Shown here one piece after another: positions 43,567 to 52,904 of a DNA stretch of 64,000 nucleotides (its first letter is position 1; each line of letters starts with the position of its first letter). The notes under the pieces are model-generated. The model ran no database searches. It was not told the DNA's origin and saw nothing but the letters and a program-made list of their open reading frames with translations. Position numbers and translations under genes: made by a program. Location of the stretch: positions 159,665 to 223,664 of the forward strand of contig CACRSC010000136.1 in assembly GCA_902651635.1 (NCBI GenBank), given 5' to 3'. The DNA comes from Mastigamoeba balamuthi. Lineage: Eukaryota > Evosea > Mastigamoebida > Mastigamoebidae.

Positions 43567-45118
43567 TCACGCTCGCGGAGCCACGCCGTCGATAGCGAAC
43601 ATAACCGCAACCACACAAAAACTGATCACTGCCGATATTGTTGAGGTCAGCGCCAGCATCGAGACGTTGGCTCCGATCTCCTGGCCCATGACCTGCACGG
43701 GGCTCGCCAGCGGCATCGAGAAGGCGAAGAGGACCACCATGCGGCCGTACGCGGTCAGGTAGGGGCCCAGCAGTGCTCGCAGCATGATCCCCGTGCCGAT
43801 GCCAGCCACGTTGCGGATGACGACGCTCGTGAGGACGTAGGGCCACAGCTCCCGGACGGTCTTGGCGTTGAGGTCGAGCATCAGGCCCAGCATCGTGTAC
43901 GCCACAAAGGCGTTGGCGTTCTTGGGGATGCGCAGGATGCTCAGCAGCATCTCGGGCAGGTGCACGTTGCTCAGCCCCAGCACGAGCCCCAGCACCAGCG
44001 CCCACACGGGCAGGTTGAACACGATGCGCTTGCCGTCGGGGCTCCACACGGCCCTCCCCACCCGGCGCGTCCACGGCAGCCGAGGCTTCTCGCTCTCGCT
44101 GTCTTCGGCCGAGTCGTCCTTGGGCGCCGGAGTGATGGTGCGAGGCGTCTCTCCCTTCTCCTCCTCAGCCTTGCCTGCGGTGGCGCGCCTCTCGAGCTCG
44201 ACGAGCTCTGCGCTCTTGTTGTCGTGCGTCGAGATGATCGAGACGACCTCGATGTCCGTGGGCGTCGGCGTCACGACCTCCTCGACCATCCCCGTCGGGT
44301 CGTTGCACGCGACCTCCACGGGGTTCGGGGCCTCGCCCTGGACCTCTGCCTCTGCCTCTGCCTGCGCGTCTCGCCCGCCGTGTCGCGCGGGACGTTGTTC
44401 TCCTCGTCGTCGCGCTTGCTGCCTCTGCCGCGCTGTCGGAGCCGCCGGAGGGCAGCGCCCCAGCCGGGGCTCAGGACCCAGCGCATGATGAACGGGCTCA
44501 GCGCGAAGACCACGACGTTGTTGGGCACGTCGAACAGCAGCAGCGTGGCCACGGCGCGGGAGCCCGAGAGCATGTCGATCAGCGCGAGGAAGAGGCCCGT
44601 CGAGAGCGCCGTCGTCGAGACCACGCAGCTCGCGCGCAGCGGCCCGTTGGGCACGAACGCGAACAGGGCCATCGAGAGGCCGATCACGACGGCCTCGTAC
44701 ACCGCGCAGCACGCCATGAGGTAGTAGCCCTCGGTGGGCATGCTGCGGAGGCCACACAGGGCCCTGGCAGCGGCGCGAGGGAAAACCCCCCCGGGGCGTC
44801 AGCAGAGGGGAAAGGGAAGAGCGTGAAAATTCGGGAAAAAGTGCACTCACAGGAAGATGGAGCACGGGATGGTCACCCAGACGTAGAAGCGGCTGTAGAG
44901 GATGAGCTGGCGCATGTCCTCGGGGCGCTTGAGCAGCAGGCGGCGCAGGACCTGCCCCAGGGCGACCATCGCGAACACGCCGAGGAACGTCTGAATAATG
45001 CTGTGCGGGCAGAGAAAGAATAAAACCAAGTCAGCGGGGTTCGACGCTGGGGCGGGAACACGGCGGTGGCGGGACCGGCGCTGGCAACGAGGGCGCACAG
45101 GCGGAGGTTGTCGTCCAT
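43567..45118 (-). CDS. AEC (auxin-efflux-carrier-like) transporter, copy 4
   Basis: Exon 1 from ATG 45118 (MDDNLRLCAL, possible donor right after), exon 2 44990-44851, exon 3 44763-43567. Same helix-loop-helix layout as copies 1-3: TFLGVFAMVALGQVL in helix 1, FALSPFIMRWVLSPGWG before the loop, NLPVWALVLGLVLGLS after it. The loop (about 44420-44080) differs most, with Gln/Arg- and Ala/Glu-rich stretches. The C-terminus is VAPRA rather than VPAAS. Inverted and 10 kb away from the tandem trio. Its 3' end abuts tRNA-Thr tail to tail, so any 3' UTR must run antisense through the tRNA gene. Frame intact in exons 2 and 3. Confidence 0.75.
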
Positions 45119-45169
45119 GGCTGGCGTGGGGGATAATGTGCAGTGTGTGTGGTGTGTGTTAGCTGCAGG

Positions 45170-45592
45170 TTAAGAACAAAGTGGCGCTGTCTGATGACGC
45201 ACACGGTGCCGCCTCTTCAGAAACAGCAGCCTTCCTGGGAAAACTCGTGGAAAACGCCGTTCTGAGCGCGTTTTTGCGAGAACGCACACGCACGTGTGTG
45301 CACCCCACGTGCATGTCCGAAAGTTCATCGCAGATTCGCCGTATCCGCGACCATTTTGTGCTTTTGCCGACAAGCTCCAGCACTGAAACTCCCCCTCGCC
45401 CCCAGGGCAGGACAGGCAGTCAGTACAAACGGATACAGGTCTGTGCTGCGAGTTGCTGGGCAGTCCCCAAGGCTTGGTCTTGCACTCGGGGAAGTTGCCG
45501 GGGCTAAGCTGGTAGCGCTGCATGACCGCGTTGAAGACCGTGTTGAGGCCCTTTATCAGCTCCTCCTGCTTGCCCTTCTTGCCGAACTGCAC
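45170..45592 (-). CDS. Unrecognised reading frame, possibly a first exon
   Basis: ATG at 45592 opens MQFGKKGKQEELIKGLNTVF followed by NAVMQRYQLSPGNFPECK, which looks like a genuine helical N-terminus. Beyond that (PWGLPSNSQHRP...) composition looks like noncoding or intron sequence. I could not find a convincing downstream exon; it may be a truncated gene. Family not recognised. Confidence 0.3.
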   Translation of the reverse strand: MQFGKKGKQEELIKGLNTVFNAVMQRYQLSPGNFPECKTKPWGLPSNSQHRPVSVCTDCLSCPGGEGEFQCWSLSAKAQNGRGYGESAMNFRTCTWGAHTCVCVLAKTRSERRFPRVFPGRLLFLKRRHRVRHQTAPLCS

Positions 45593-45934
45593 GCAGAGGA
45601 CCTACTCGTGCAATGGAGGTGTCTCATCCCTACAGACACAGGAGCTGCGGTGCCCTGGTCGCTCGTGCCCACCTCGTCCCGCTGCACTGCCAACCATGCA
45701 CATGCGGTGCTCCGCTCACAGTGCGCTGCACCCGGAAATACTAAGACGCCAGTGCCAATGCCAATGCCGCACCAGCGCAAGGCGCGGAACACTGCTGTGG
45801 CTGTGCGAGCAGCTTGCCGTTTGTTCTGTAAGACAAGAGACGAGGAGGAATGCTGGGGAGTTGGGTGCTGTGCGTGGGCGGGGCAGAGCCAAGCAACGCC
45901 CACTTCTGGCCCTCCGCGTTGGCGCCAGGGGCCC
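45593..45934. other. Spacer, no gene recognised
   Basis: About 340 bp downstream of the proteasome gene; nothing identified. Confidence 0.35.
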
Positions 45935-47039
45935 TCAGACGTCCATCGCCGCGATCTCCGGCGGGGGCGCCGTGAGCACCACGGCGTGGGTAAGCAGCGG
46001 GGGCAGCGGGCGCGTGGCCTGCTTGAGCACCGGCGTCGTCCCCGGGACCATCGCCGAGGCCAGCAGCTCCGTGGCGCGGAACTGGCGGGCGCCCGCGGGC
46101 CTGAAGATGCCGCGCCTGAGCTCGCTCTGCTGGCCCGGCGGCCTGACGACCACGACGTCGACGTTGCCGCCGCTGCCCATGTCGTTGAGGACGCCGGCGG
46201 CGACCGCGTCGCGCACGAGCTCGACGGCCTGCGCCTCCTCGAGGCCGTCGCGGAAGCGCGACTCGAGCACCGCCATGGCCGCCAGCGACCCGCTGCCCAT
46301 CGTCGCGTACGGCAGCTCCGCCGACGACCCGTGCGCGTGGATCATGTGCAGCGACGCGTCCCCCTGCGCGATATTATTCGAAGATTTAAATTGTTGAGTT
46401 TTTGTTTGCGCGATAGATTCCGATATTCGGGGGATGGAAATCAAGTGAGTTGCGTGTCACCTTGAAATCGACGCCGCCGAGCAGGATGTACGCGCCGATC
46501 TGGCCCTGGTACTTGAAGAGGTGCTGCCTGAGCATCCTGAGCACGGTCTCGACCCTCGCGTCCCTCCCCGTGTCTGCGTGTGCGTTACGAACAAAAATAT
46601 CTCCGTGAATATCTCCACCAAAATTGCGACCCCCAATTGGCGGCAATTGCGATTGAATTGCCCCAGGGCGCGCGCGGGGGCTGCGGCCGGGCGCACTGAG
46701 GCGGTGGAGGGTGATCTTGGAGGCCATGAGGTCGGTGGTGTGGTCGAGGTCGGCCGAGGTCCCCGCGCCGGCGCACCAGATGTTGGGGGCGATGTAGTGC
46801 AGCTTCTTGCAGTTCTTGTCGGCGACCAGCGGGCCCTCGGTCGCGCGCGTGTCGGCGCCCAGCACCACGCAGCCGCGGGCGACGACGCCGACGATGGTCG
46901 TGCCCGTCTTGAGCGTGCCCGGGGGCCGCAGGCCGAGGCGCTGCTCCAGCGACGCGTTGCGCGCGACGTTGTCGAACGAGAAACCGCCGGCGCAGGGGTC
47001 GCGCGCCGCGTGCTGCGTGGGGGCCTGCATGGACTCCAT
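45935..47039 (-). CDS. 20S proteasome subunit beta2 (PSMB7-like)
   Basis: Catalytic trypsin-like subunit of the core proteasome. Exons 47039-46697, 46573-46461 and 46363-45935, introns 123 and 97 nt, phases 1 and 0; 294 residues (human PSMB7 has 277). A 46-residue propeptide ends ...GTLKTG, so the mature chain begins at Thr47 (TTIVGVV), the nucleophile. Asp63 in GADTRATEG and Lys79 in [10 protein letters not shown] occupy the catalytic Asp17 and Lys33 positions. Later landmarks: [47 protein letters not shown] and the beta2 C-terminal arm that wraps beta3. Single copy in the window. A duplicated GGAGATATT element occurs both upstream and in intron 1. Confidence 0.95.
46595..46616. repeat. GGAGATATT doublet in intron 1 of the beta2 gene
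   Basis: Reads AAATATCTCCGTGAATATCTCC on the + strand. Nearly identical to 47156-47176 upstream of the gene. Confidence 0.5.
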
Positions 47040-47229
47040 CGGGGTCGTGGGGGGGTGGCGGGGCTGGTGGTGGGCTGTGCCGGTTTTTGCGCCGAAGCGA
47101 AAACACGCGTTGTTGTTTGTTGGCGAGATACGCGCTGTGATATCTCGGGAGATTCAAATATCTCCGGAATATCTCCCCGGTGATTCTGATCCCAAAACAA
47201 TTGAAGGGCACTCTCTTCTTGTTTACCTG
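47040..47229. promoter_or_regulatory. Probable bidirectional promoter between beta2 and a + strand reading frame
   Basis: 190 bp between divergent starts. Contains the doublet AAATATCTCCGGAATATCTCC at 47156-47176, plus further GATATC and GAGAT motifs around it. Confidence 0.4.
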
Positions 47230-47712
47230 ATGGCCCAGTGCGTAACCCTCGTTTTCGGAGGCCAGAGCGGGCGCGTCAGGCTGTGTGGCAGCAGGGTCGT
47301 CGTTGCCGAGGCTACGAAGCTCTTCGATGCCCGCGCGATCATCCTCTCGGACGGCACCCCTCTTGCCGCTCAGCCCGACGGCTACTCGGTCCGCGAGTTC
47401 CACCCGGGCCAGGAGGTGGCCATCACCGCCGTGCCCTTGTGGCGTCCGCGTCCTTGTCAGGGCCCGCTGACGACTGCCGCTCTACCTCGTTTCTCGCTGG
47501 GAGATCCGTCGAGACGCGCTTGCCCTCGTGTGCAGCTGGAGATCGAGTTCCCGGACGGTACTCTGACGGCAGTCGATGCAGAATACGACTCTCGTTTCCC
47601 TGACGGTGTGTTTGCGGCTGGCCACTTGCCTGAGCTCAATTTGCTGTCGTTGTACAGGGACACTGCTCGTTCCGCACAGCCAGGCTCAGAGCCACAACCT
47701 CTGCCCCTCTGA
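47230..47712 (+). CDS. Hypothetical protein, 160 residues
   Basis: ATG 47230 opens MAQCVTLVFGGQSGRVRLCG; further on it reads VQLEIEFPDGTLTAVDAEYD. Beta-strand-like pattern at both ends, low-complexity Arg/Pro in the middle, so an unspliced intron inside is possible. No signal, TM or known domain. Divergent from the proteasome gene. Codon choice fits coding better than the other frames here. Confidence 0.4.
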   Translation: MAQCVTLVFGGQSGRVRLCGSRVVVAEATKLFDARAIILSDGTPLAAQPDGYSVREFHPGQEVAITAVPLWRPRPCQGPLTTAALPRFSLGDPSRRACPRVQLEIEFPDGTLTAVDAEYDSRFPDGVFAAGHLPELNLLSLYRDTARSAQPGSEPQPLPL

Positions 47713-47733
47713 CCCCGCGGTGCGCACACCGTT

Positions 47734-48153
47734 TTGCATCTGACAGCAACTGCACTGCTCTCAACTGGGCACACGCAGAGCCCGAGACTGGTGACGACAG
47801 CTGTCCGTATGCCACGAGGGGATGTCCCGTGGGACTACGCTGTGCTCCAAACCGTCGCTGTGCACGCGATCCTGTTCTCAACGCAGGACGGGACCGCCAG
47901 GCGCAGGTCAGCCTCGATGGAGGTCTGGGCGCCCGCTGCTCTGCCCTGGCCAGACCCTGAGCTGGCCCGGGTCCTGAGCGCTGGCGGCATGGATCCTACG
48001 CTGCTCGTGGAGTTTGGTGATTTCGCCCGCTGGATCCTCGGAGGGCAGGGCCTGAGGCTGCTGCGCCTCATGTGCGATGACGCATCTGTGCGCGTATGGG
48101 CTCTGCGCGACGATAGTCCCGCGTCTGATGCCTCCAGTGCTATTCTCCACTGA
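47734..48153 (+). CDS. Hypothetical protein or 3' exon of the preceding gene
   Basis: Open frame; an internal ATG at 47809 (MPRGDVPWDYAVLQTVAVHA) is a better start than the first. Later reads LVEFGDFARWILGGQGLRLL. Could be a second exon of the gene at 47230 or a separate 114-residue protein. No domain recognised. Confidence 0.35.
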   Translation: MHLTATALLSTGHTQSPRLVTTAVRMPRGDVPWDYAVLQTVAVHAILFSTQDGTARRRSASMEVWAPAALPWPDPELARVLSAGGMDPTLLVEFGDFARWILGGQGLRLLRLMCDDASVRVWALRDDSPASDASSAILH

Positions 48154-48425
48154 TCTCGATGATGAGTTGAGAATAACGGAATGGCACCAGAGTGTGCTGT
48201 GCTCAATCAATCGGCACCTCCAGTGTTGCAGAGGTCATCTGCCCACCACTGAGCAGCAATTGTGTCCAGCGGTTAAGTATGAGACAGTGAGTTATCTCTG
48301 TCGATAAATCCAGTGTTTGCAGTCCAAAAGTGTTATTGCCTGCAGAGGCACTTGCTGTGATGCACACTCCCTCTGGCTATACAGTGGTGCTTCCGCGCCT
48401 TGCAGACAATCAGCGCCTCAGCGGC

Positions 48426-49067
48426 TCAGAGGGCAGGCTTGGTGAACAGCAGGGCGTTGAAGAGGCCCGCAGGAACCCTCTCGACCCCGCGGAACCCCAC
48501 CTCCACAGCGGTCGCAGCCTCCACCGCCAGCAGCGACGCCGGCACGTGCACGGGCGGCTCTATGAGGATCATCCTGCCCCCGGGCCTCAGCGAGCTGTAG
48601 ACGTCGGACAGCGCCCCGCGGCAGTCGGGGATCTCGTGCAGCACGCACGACAGCAGCGCCACGTCCAGCGACGCCGGGCCGCCCAGCGCCTCGGCGATGC
48701 CCTGGCGGCCGACGAGGACCGTCTGCACGCGCTGCCCGAGGCCGCTGGCGTCGACGCGGGAGCGCGTGCGGTCGAGCATCCGCTGCTGGACGTCGAGCGA
48801 GCGGACGCGCCCGCTGTCGCCGACGAGCAGCGCCATGGCGATCGTGTTGGCGCCGTGGCCGCAGCCGAGGTCGGCGCAGGACATGCCCGGGGACACGCAG
48901 CGGCGCAGGAGGGCGTCGGTGCCGAGCAGCCGGCGTCGCAGGGGGTTGTCGATGAGGAAGCCCACCCAGTACGGGCACACGTCGTCGGGGCGGCGCAGCA
49001 GCAGGCGCCACGCAGCCCACGCGAGCACCACGGCGGCAGCGGTGAGGAGCAGCACGCACAGAGACAT
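48426..49067 (-). CDS. Membrane-anchored class I SAM-dependent methyltransferase
   Basis: Intronless, 213 residues from ATG 49067; the frame is open further upstream (to 49160) but without support. Residues 3-24 are a hydrophobic anchor (SLCVLLLTAAAVVLAW). Then FLIDNPLRRRLLGTDALL, a signature I associate with small bacterial and archaeal methyltransferases, and SAM motif I ADLGCGHGANT at residues 65-75. The post-I acidic residue is in RSLDVQQRM; motif III region is LRPGGRMILIEPP. Likely methylates a lipid or other membrane substrate, but this is inference. The bacterial look and lack of introns are compatible with horizontal acquisition. Confidence 0.75.
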   Translation of the reverse strand: MSLCVLLLTAAAVVLAWAAWRLLLRRPDDVCPYWVGFLIDNPLRRRLLGTDALLRRCVSPGMSCADLGCGHGANTIAMALLVGDSGRVRSLDVQQRMLDRTRSRVDASGLGQRVQTVLVGRQGIAEALGGPASLDVALLSCVLHEIPDCRGALSDVYSSLRPGGRMILIEPPVHVPASLLAVEAATAVEVGFRGVERVPAGLFNALLFTKPAL

Positions 49068-49600
49068 CGCGGGGGGTCGCAGGAGCGGCTGCTGACGGGG
49101 GTGGTGGCCACGAGAGAAACTGAAACACTGACGGGAAATCGCAAGGGCCGGTCGAGTCACAAGCGAATCTCCGCGCTTTTCCGTGGACCCACCAGTGACG
49201 CAACGGCTGGAACTGCGCAGAAGCTGCGGTCTAGAAGACAGCCTCCTGAATGCTCGCGGGAGGAGACGAGACCGTCGCAGTTCACGTGCCTTTCATTTCA
49301 CCTACCGGTGTCTGTTGCCATCCTCTGCGCCTCACCAATTTGCAGTTAAGTTCTCATCCTCTCTTCTTAAGCCCTCAGAAGCTGATTGTGAAAAACACTC
49401 TGGCGCCACTCTCCATGTTTGAGGGTGTAGTCAGCAGCGCGTGACCATCGCCCGTCGTACTGTGAGCACAGCGACATGATTATTGAGTGTAACACAGTAG
49501 CAGTGCGTTCAATGGGACTACTCCATCAACCCAAAATGCTACAAGTCGCGTTTGGGGGAAGGGGATCTGTGATGGCAGGAGGAACCACGGAGTTGTGTCA
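49068..49600. other. Intergenic, about 530 bp
   Basis: Upstream of the methyltransferase and downstream of F-box copy 1; no feature recognised. Confidence 0.4.
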
Positions 49601-52600
49601 CTAATGGCAGATGCAAGTACAGCAGCTCTGCATGAACCTCCAGTCGACCAGCTCGTGTCCGCTATGGCACCTCACTGCACACATCTCGCACACATTCCTG
49701 CTATCATCGCCAGCAGAAACAGCGCAGGTTCTGCATCGTGCAATCCACTGTGGTTTCTCACGCCTCTTACCGGCACCCTCGGCTCCTGTACGGCATGAAT
49801 TGCAGTCCCCACGGCAGATGTAAGCTGCTGTGCACTGCCCAGCAGACCGGGCCCTCGCCACTGCGGCGCATTGCTCCCTGTTGAATAGAGCCACGAGCCC
49901 TTTCGCCTCTGCCTGCAGAGCAGCATTCTCTGGGCACCTGGCCCAGCTCAGGACCTGGTCGGAGAAGCCCCTGGAGCAGAGGAGTGCGTGCAGCGACTCC
50001 GCCTCCTCGTCTCGAGATCCGGGACTGCCAGCCCTAGACGTGGCATTGCACAGAACACGAAAGCCGACCAGCTGAGAACTACCACATTTGAAGCAGAGCA
50101 TCGCCAGAGGGATAACATCTGGTGGAAGCACCTGAGTCGTGGCTTGGGCGTGAAGAAGCAGATTGGACAACAAAGAGACGATTGAAGGCATAGGGGCGTT
50201 TAACGATGAAGCACGCAGCTGCGTAACCATCGCACAAGCTCCGCTGCTGAACAGAACCGGAACGAGCTCGACCACACGCGACATGGCGCACATAATGATC
50301 AGGAGAATCGGAACGATTGCGGTACCCTCCGCCTGCTGAATTGTGTCGTCTTGCGACCGCTGCAAGGAGACAAATACACGCAGCACCTCCTGGTGCACGT
50401 CTTTGTCGACAGCCCGCAGAGTGTCGGCTGTGCCCATGCCGTACAGATCAGCCAACTTCGAAGCCAGCCAGCACATGTTGCTGACGTCGTGTGACTCGAG
50501 CAAGGCTGGTAGCGAATCGAGTGCCACTTGGATTACGCCGCTGCGGAGGATCGAGGGCAGAGTCCGTGGAGACACACGCCCGAGGGTGCACAGAACATCG
50601 AACGGTTTCCAATGCAGGGGGCTGCTGCGAGGATGACTCCGCATGCTCGAGACGAGAAGCATCGGAAAGCACTCGGGCACATCGGGCAGGACCTCAATCA
50701 TAATTGTGAGTTCATGTAGAACGGACTCTGTTTCCTGGCATCGAATGTTGTACCTGCCGCAGCAGAGCAGCCACGCAACACATGCCAAGACTACATATAT
50801 GTGTTCCCGAGAGAAGCAGCTCTTGATATAACCCAGAGTTTCCTGCCTGACCTTCGGGTCCGCTGACATCGCGGGTCCGATCGCCGTCAGTGACTCCACG
50901 AGAGACTCGGGCTTGTCTGCGTCGAAATCAAGGCTGTACGGCAGCTCCGCGAGCCTTAGCACAACTGCTGCGCGGCCCCCGATGCAGGCGGATAGCAGGC
51001 ACAGGTTCCCTCTGCTGGACGCATCCGAGTGACCGAGGGAGAAGGGACGCTGCGACAGCGCGTGGACAATGGAAGCTCTTCCCTCCATGCACGCCAGCGC
51101 CAGTGCGTCTGATGCCCTTGCCTCTGCCTGTCCCAGAGAGTACGGGGGCCTCGATAGCTCCTCGACGACGCAGACGTGGCCATTGCGGCAGGCCTCTCTG
51201 AGCGCTGCGCAGTTGTCCTCGCGGGCCTCGTCCCACCCGAAGCAGTAGGGCGGCTGCGCCAGCCTCCTGACGGCATCGGCATTGCCCAGCCTGCAGGCCT
51301 CGCAGAGCGGCGATTCGGTGTAGAAGCGCGTTTTGGTCCAGAGGCGAGCGTCGTCGCGAGTGAGGGAGTACGGGGGCTGAGCGAGTGCGTCGAGGACCTC
51401 CACGCTGCCAGCGGTGCACGCCACCAACAGAGCATTACACGAGTTCGCAACAGCGTCTGAGTGGCCCAGACAGTAGGGCGGCTGCGCCAGCCTCTGCAGA
51501 GACCACGCCCTCTGGCAGCGGCAGGCGTCCTTGAGCAGAGGAGCGCCGTCCCGCAGTCTGTCCTGCACACAGGCGTTGTAGGGCTCCGAGGAGAGGACCT
51601 CGGCCAGCACGACGTCCCAGCACTTGGGGTCCACTCTCCTCAGGCAGGCCACCGCCTCCGCGTGGCCCATGCAGTACGGGGGCAGCGCCAGGCGCCGGAC
51701 GACCTCCGCGTCGCCCCGCTTGAGGGCCCTCTCCATTGCTCGCAGCTGGCCCCACAGCAGGTCCTCGCGGCAGAAGCTGTACGGAGGGCACGCGAGGGCG
51801 TCGAGCACCTCCGCAGCGCCGGATCTGCCAGAGCCGCACGCGACATCGAGTGCGGACGCGCGGTTCTGCGAGGGCGGGCGGAGGCGAGCAGCCGGTGGAG
51901 TGAGGGCAGTGCAGACACGCGCAGCACAGCAGCAGCAGCAGCAGCAGCACGTGCCTGGATGGCGTGCTGGCGGGTGAGGCTGTAGGGCGCAGCGCCCAGA
52001 GCCCTCACAGCCTCGTCGGTGCCGCTCCTGCAGGCGGCGAAGAGGGCGTCCTGCAGCCGCCGTGCGCCCAGCAGGTGAGCGCTGAGCGGCGCACGCGACA
52101 GCTCGCGCAGCAGCAGCGCTGCCCTGTCGCCCCCTGAGCTGCACGCCGCCGCCAGCGCGTGGGCAGAGGCCGCGGCGAGGGTGCGCGGGGGCAGACCGGG
52201 GAGGGCAGCGAGGACGCGGAGGGTCTGGGGGTCTCCGCAGGGCGACGTGCACACAGCGACCATCGCGTCGCGCAGGCCGCACGCTGGACACAGGAGCTCA
52301 CGGCTGAGCCCCGGGCAGAGCCTCGCCAGCTGCCCCAGCGCCTCGGGGGCCGCGTGCCCCGCCAGGTGCACCGCCAGGGCCGCCACGGACGAGTGCCTCT
52401 TGCGGGGCCATGAAGGTGAGGCAGTGCAGGGAGCGAGGGGGCAGAAGAGCTGGAGGCGGCGGAAGCAGGGGGCGCAGAGGGCGCAGGGGAGGGCGAGGGC
52501 GAGGGAGCAGAGGTCCGCAGCGTCTGCCACGTGCCCCACCACGCTCTGCCGCAGCTCCCACGCCGCCCCCAGGCTCTCCTGCGCCCTCCCCTCTGCCCCG

Positions 52601-52659
52601 CTGCCCTCTGTCCTCGCCCTGCGCGTGTGCTCCGCTGGCGGCTGCGTGGGGGACAACAT
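49601..52659 (-). CDS. F-box-like / PPY-ankyrin-like / UBR-like finger protein, copy 1
   Basis: Two exons, 52659-51955 and 51865-49601, phase-0 intron of 89 nt that begins GC rather than GT (CAG|GCACGT); 989 residues. N-terminus is Arg/Glu-rich, then an F-box-like helix set (LRQSVVGHVADAADLCSLAL). From about residue 75 to 567 it has about a dozen ankyrin-like units of 33-40 residues, pattern AL..AC..G...VV..LA.PPYSLG..DA, where PPYSLG replaces the usual ankyrin hairpin. A helical ARM/HEAT-like region follows. The last 60 residues form a Cys/His finger (CRTC ... NVCEMCAVRCHSGHELVDW ... CCTCICH), close to the UBR-box pattern. Together this suggests a substrate adaptor for ubiquitin ligation, by inference. 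Confidence 0.72.
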
Positions 52660-52904
52660 CTTCTGGGGTTGTGTGTCGGCTGTGCTGTGCTTGCGTTTGT
52701 TTGCCGCAGCGGCCGTTGTTGCCCCCACCCAACAAACGTTGAATTGTCTGCGAACTTGAACTGCACCCATTTCTGTGAGTCCGCGGACGCGTCCGGTTAC
52801 ACGAAGGGCTCCGGCAGGTATAGGTTCTGCTAGCAGCATACCAGTCAGTTCAGGTTCCCAAAGCTGTGGTCAAACAATAGGAAGCCTGTTATTCCTTTTT
52901 GTAT
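52660..52904 (-). promoter_or_regulatory. Upstream region of F-box copy 1 with two family-conserved blocks
   Basis: Block 1, CGGCAAACAAACGC (52706-52693), and block 2, GCAGTTCAAGTTC (52764-52752), occur in the same order and similar spacing before all three paralogues. Confidence 0.5.

Noticed and set aside
45170-45592. Possible EHD/dynamin-like N-terminus
   Set aside because: Only a short helical stretch is suggestive; no G-domain motif follows, so I left it as unrecognised.
51928-51951. CAG/GCT triplet run
   Set aside because: Lies in the intron of F-box copy 1; short microsatellite, not counted as a separate element.
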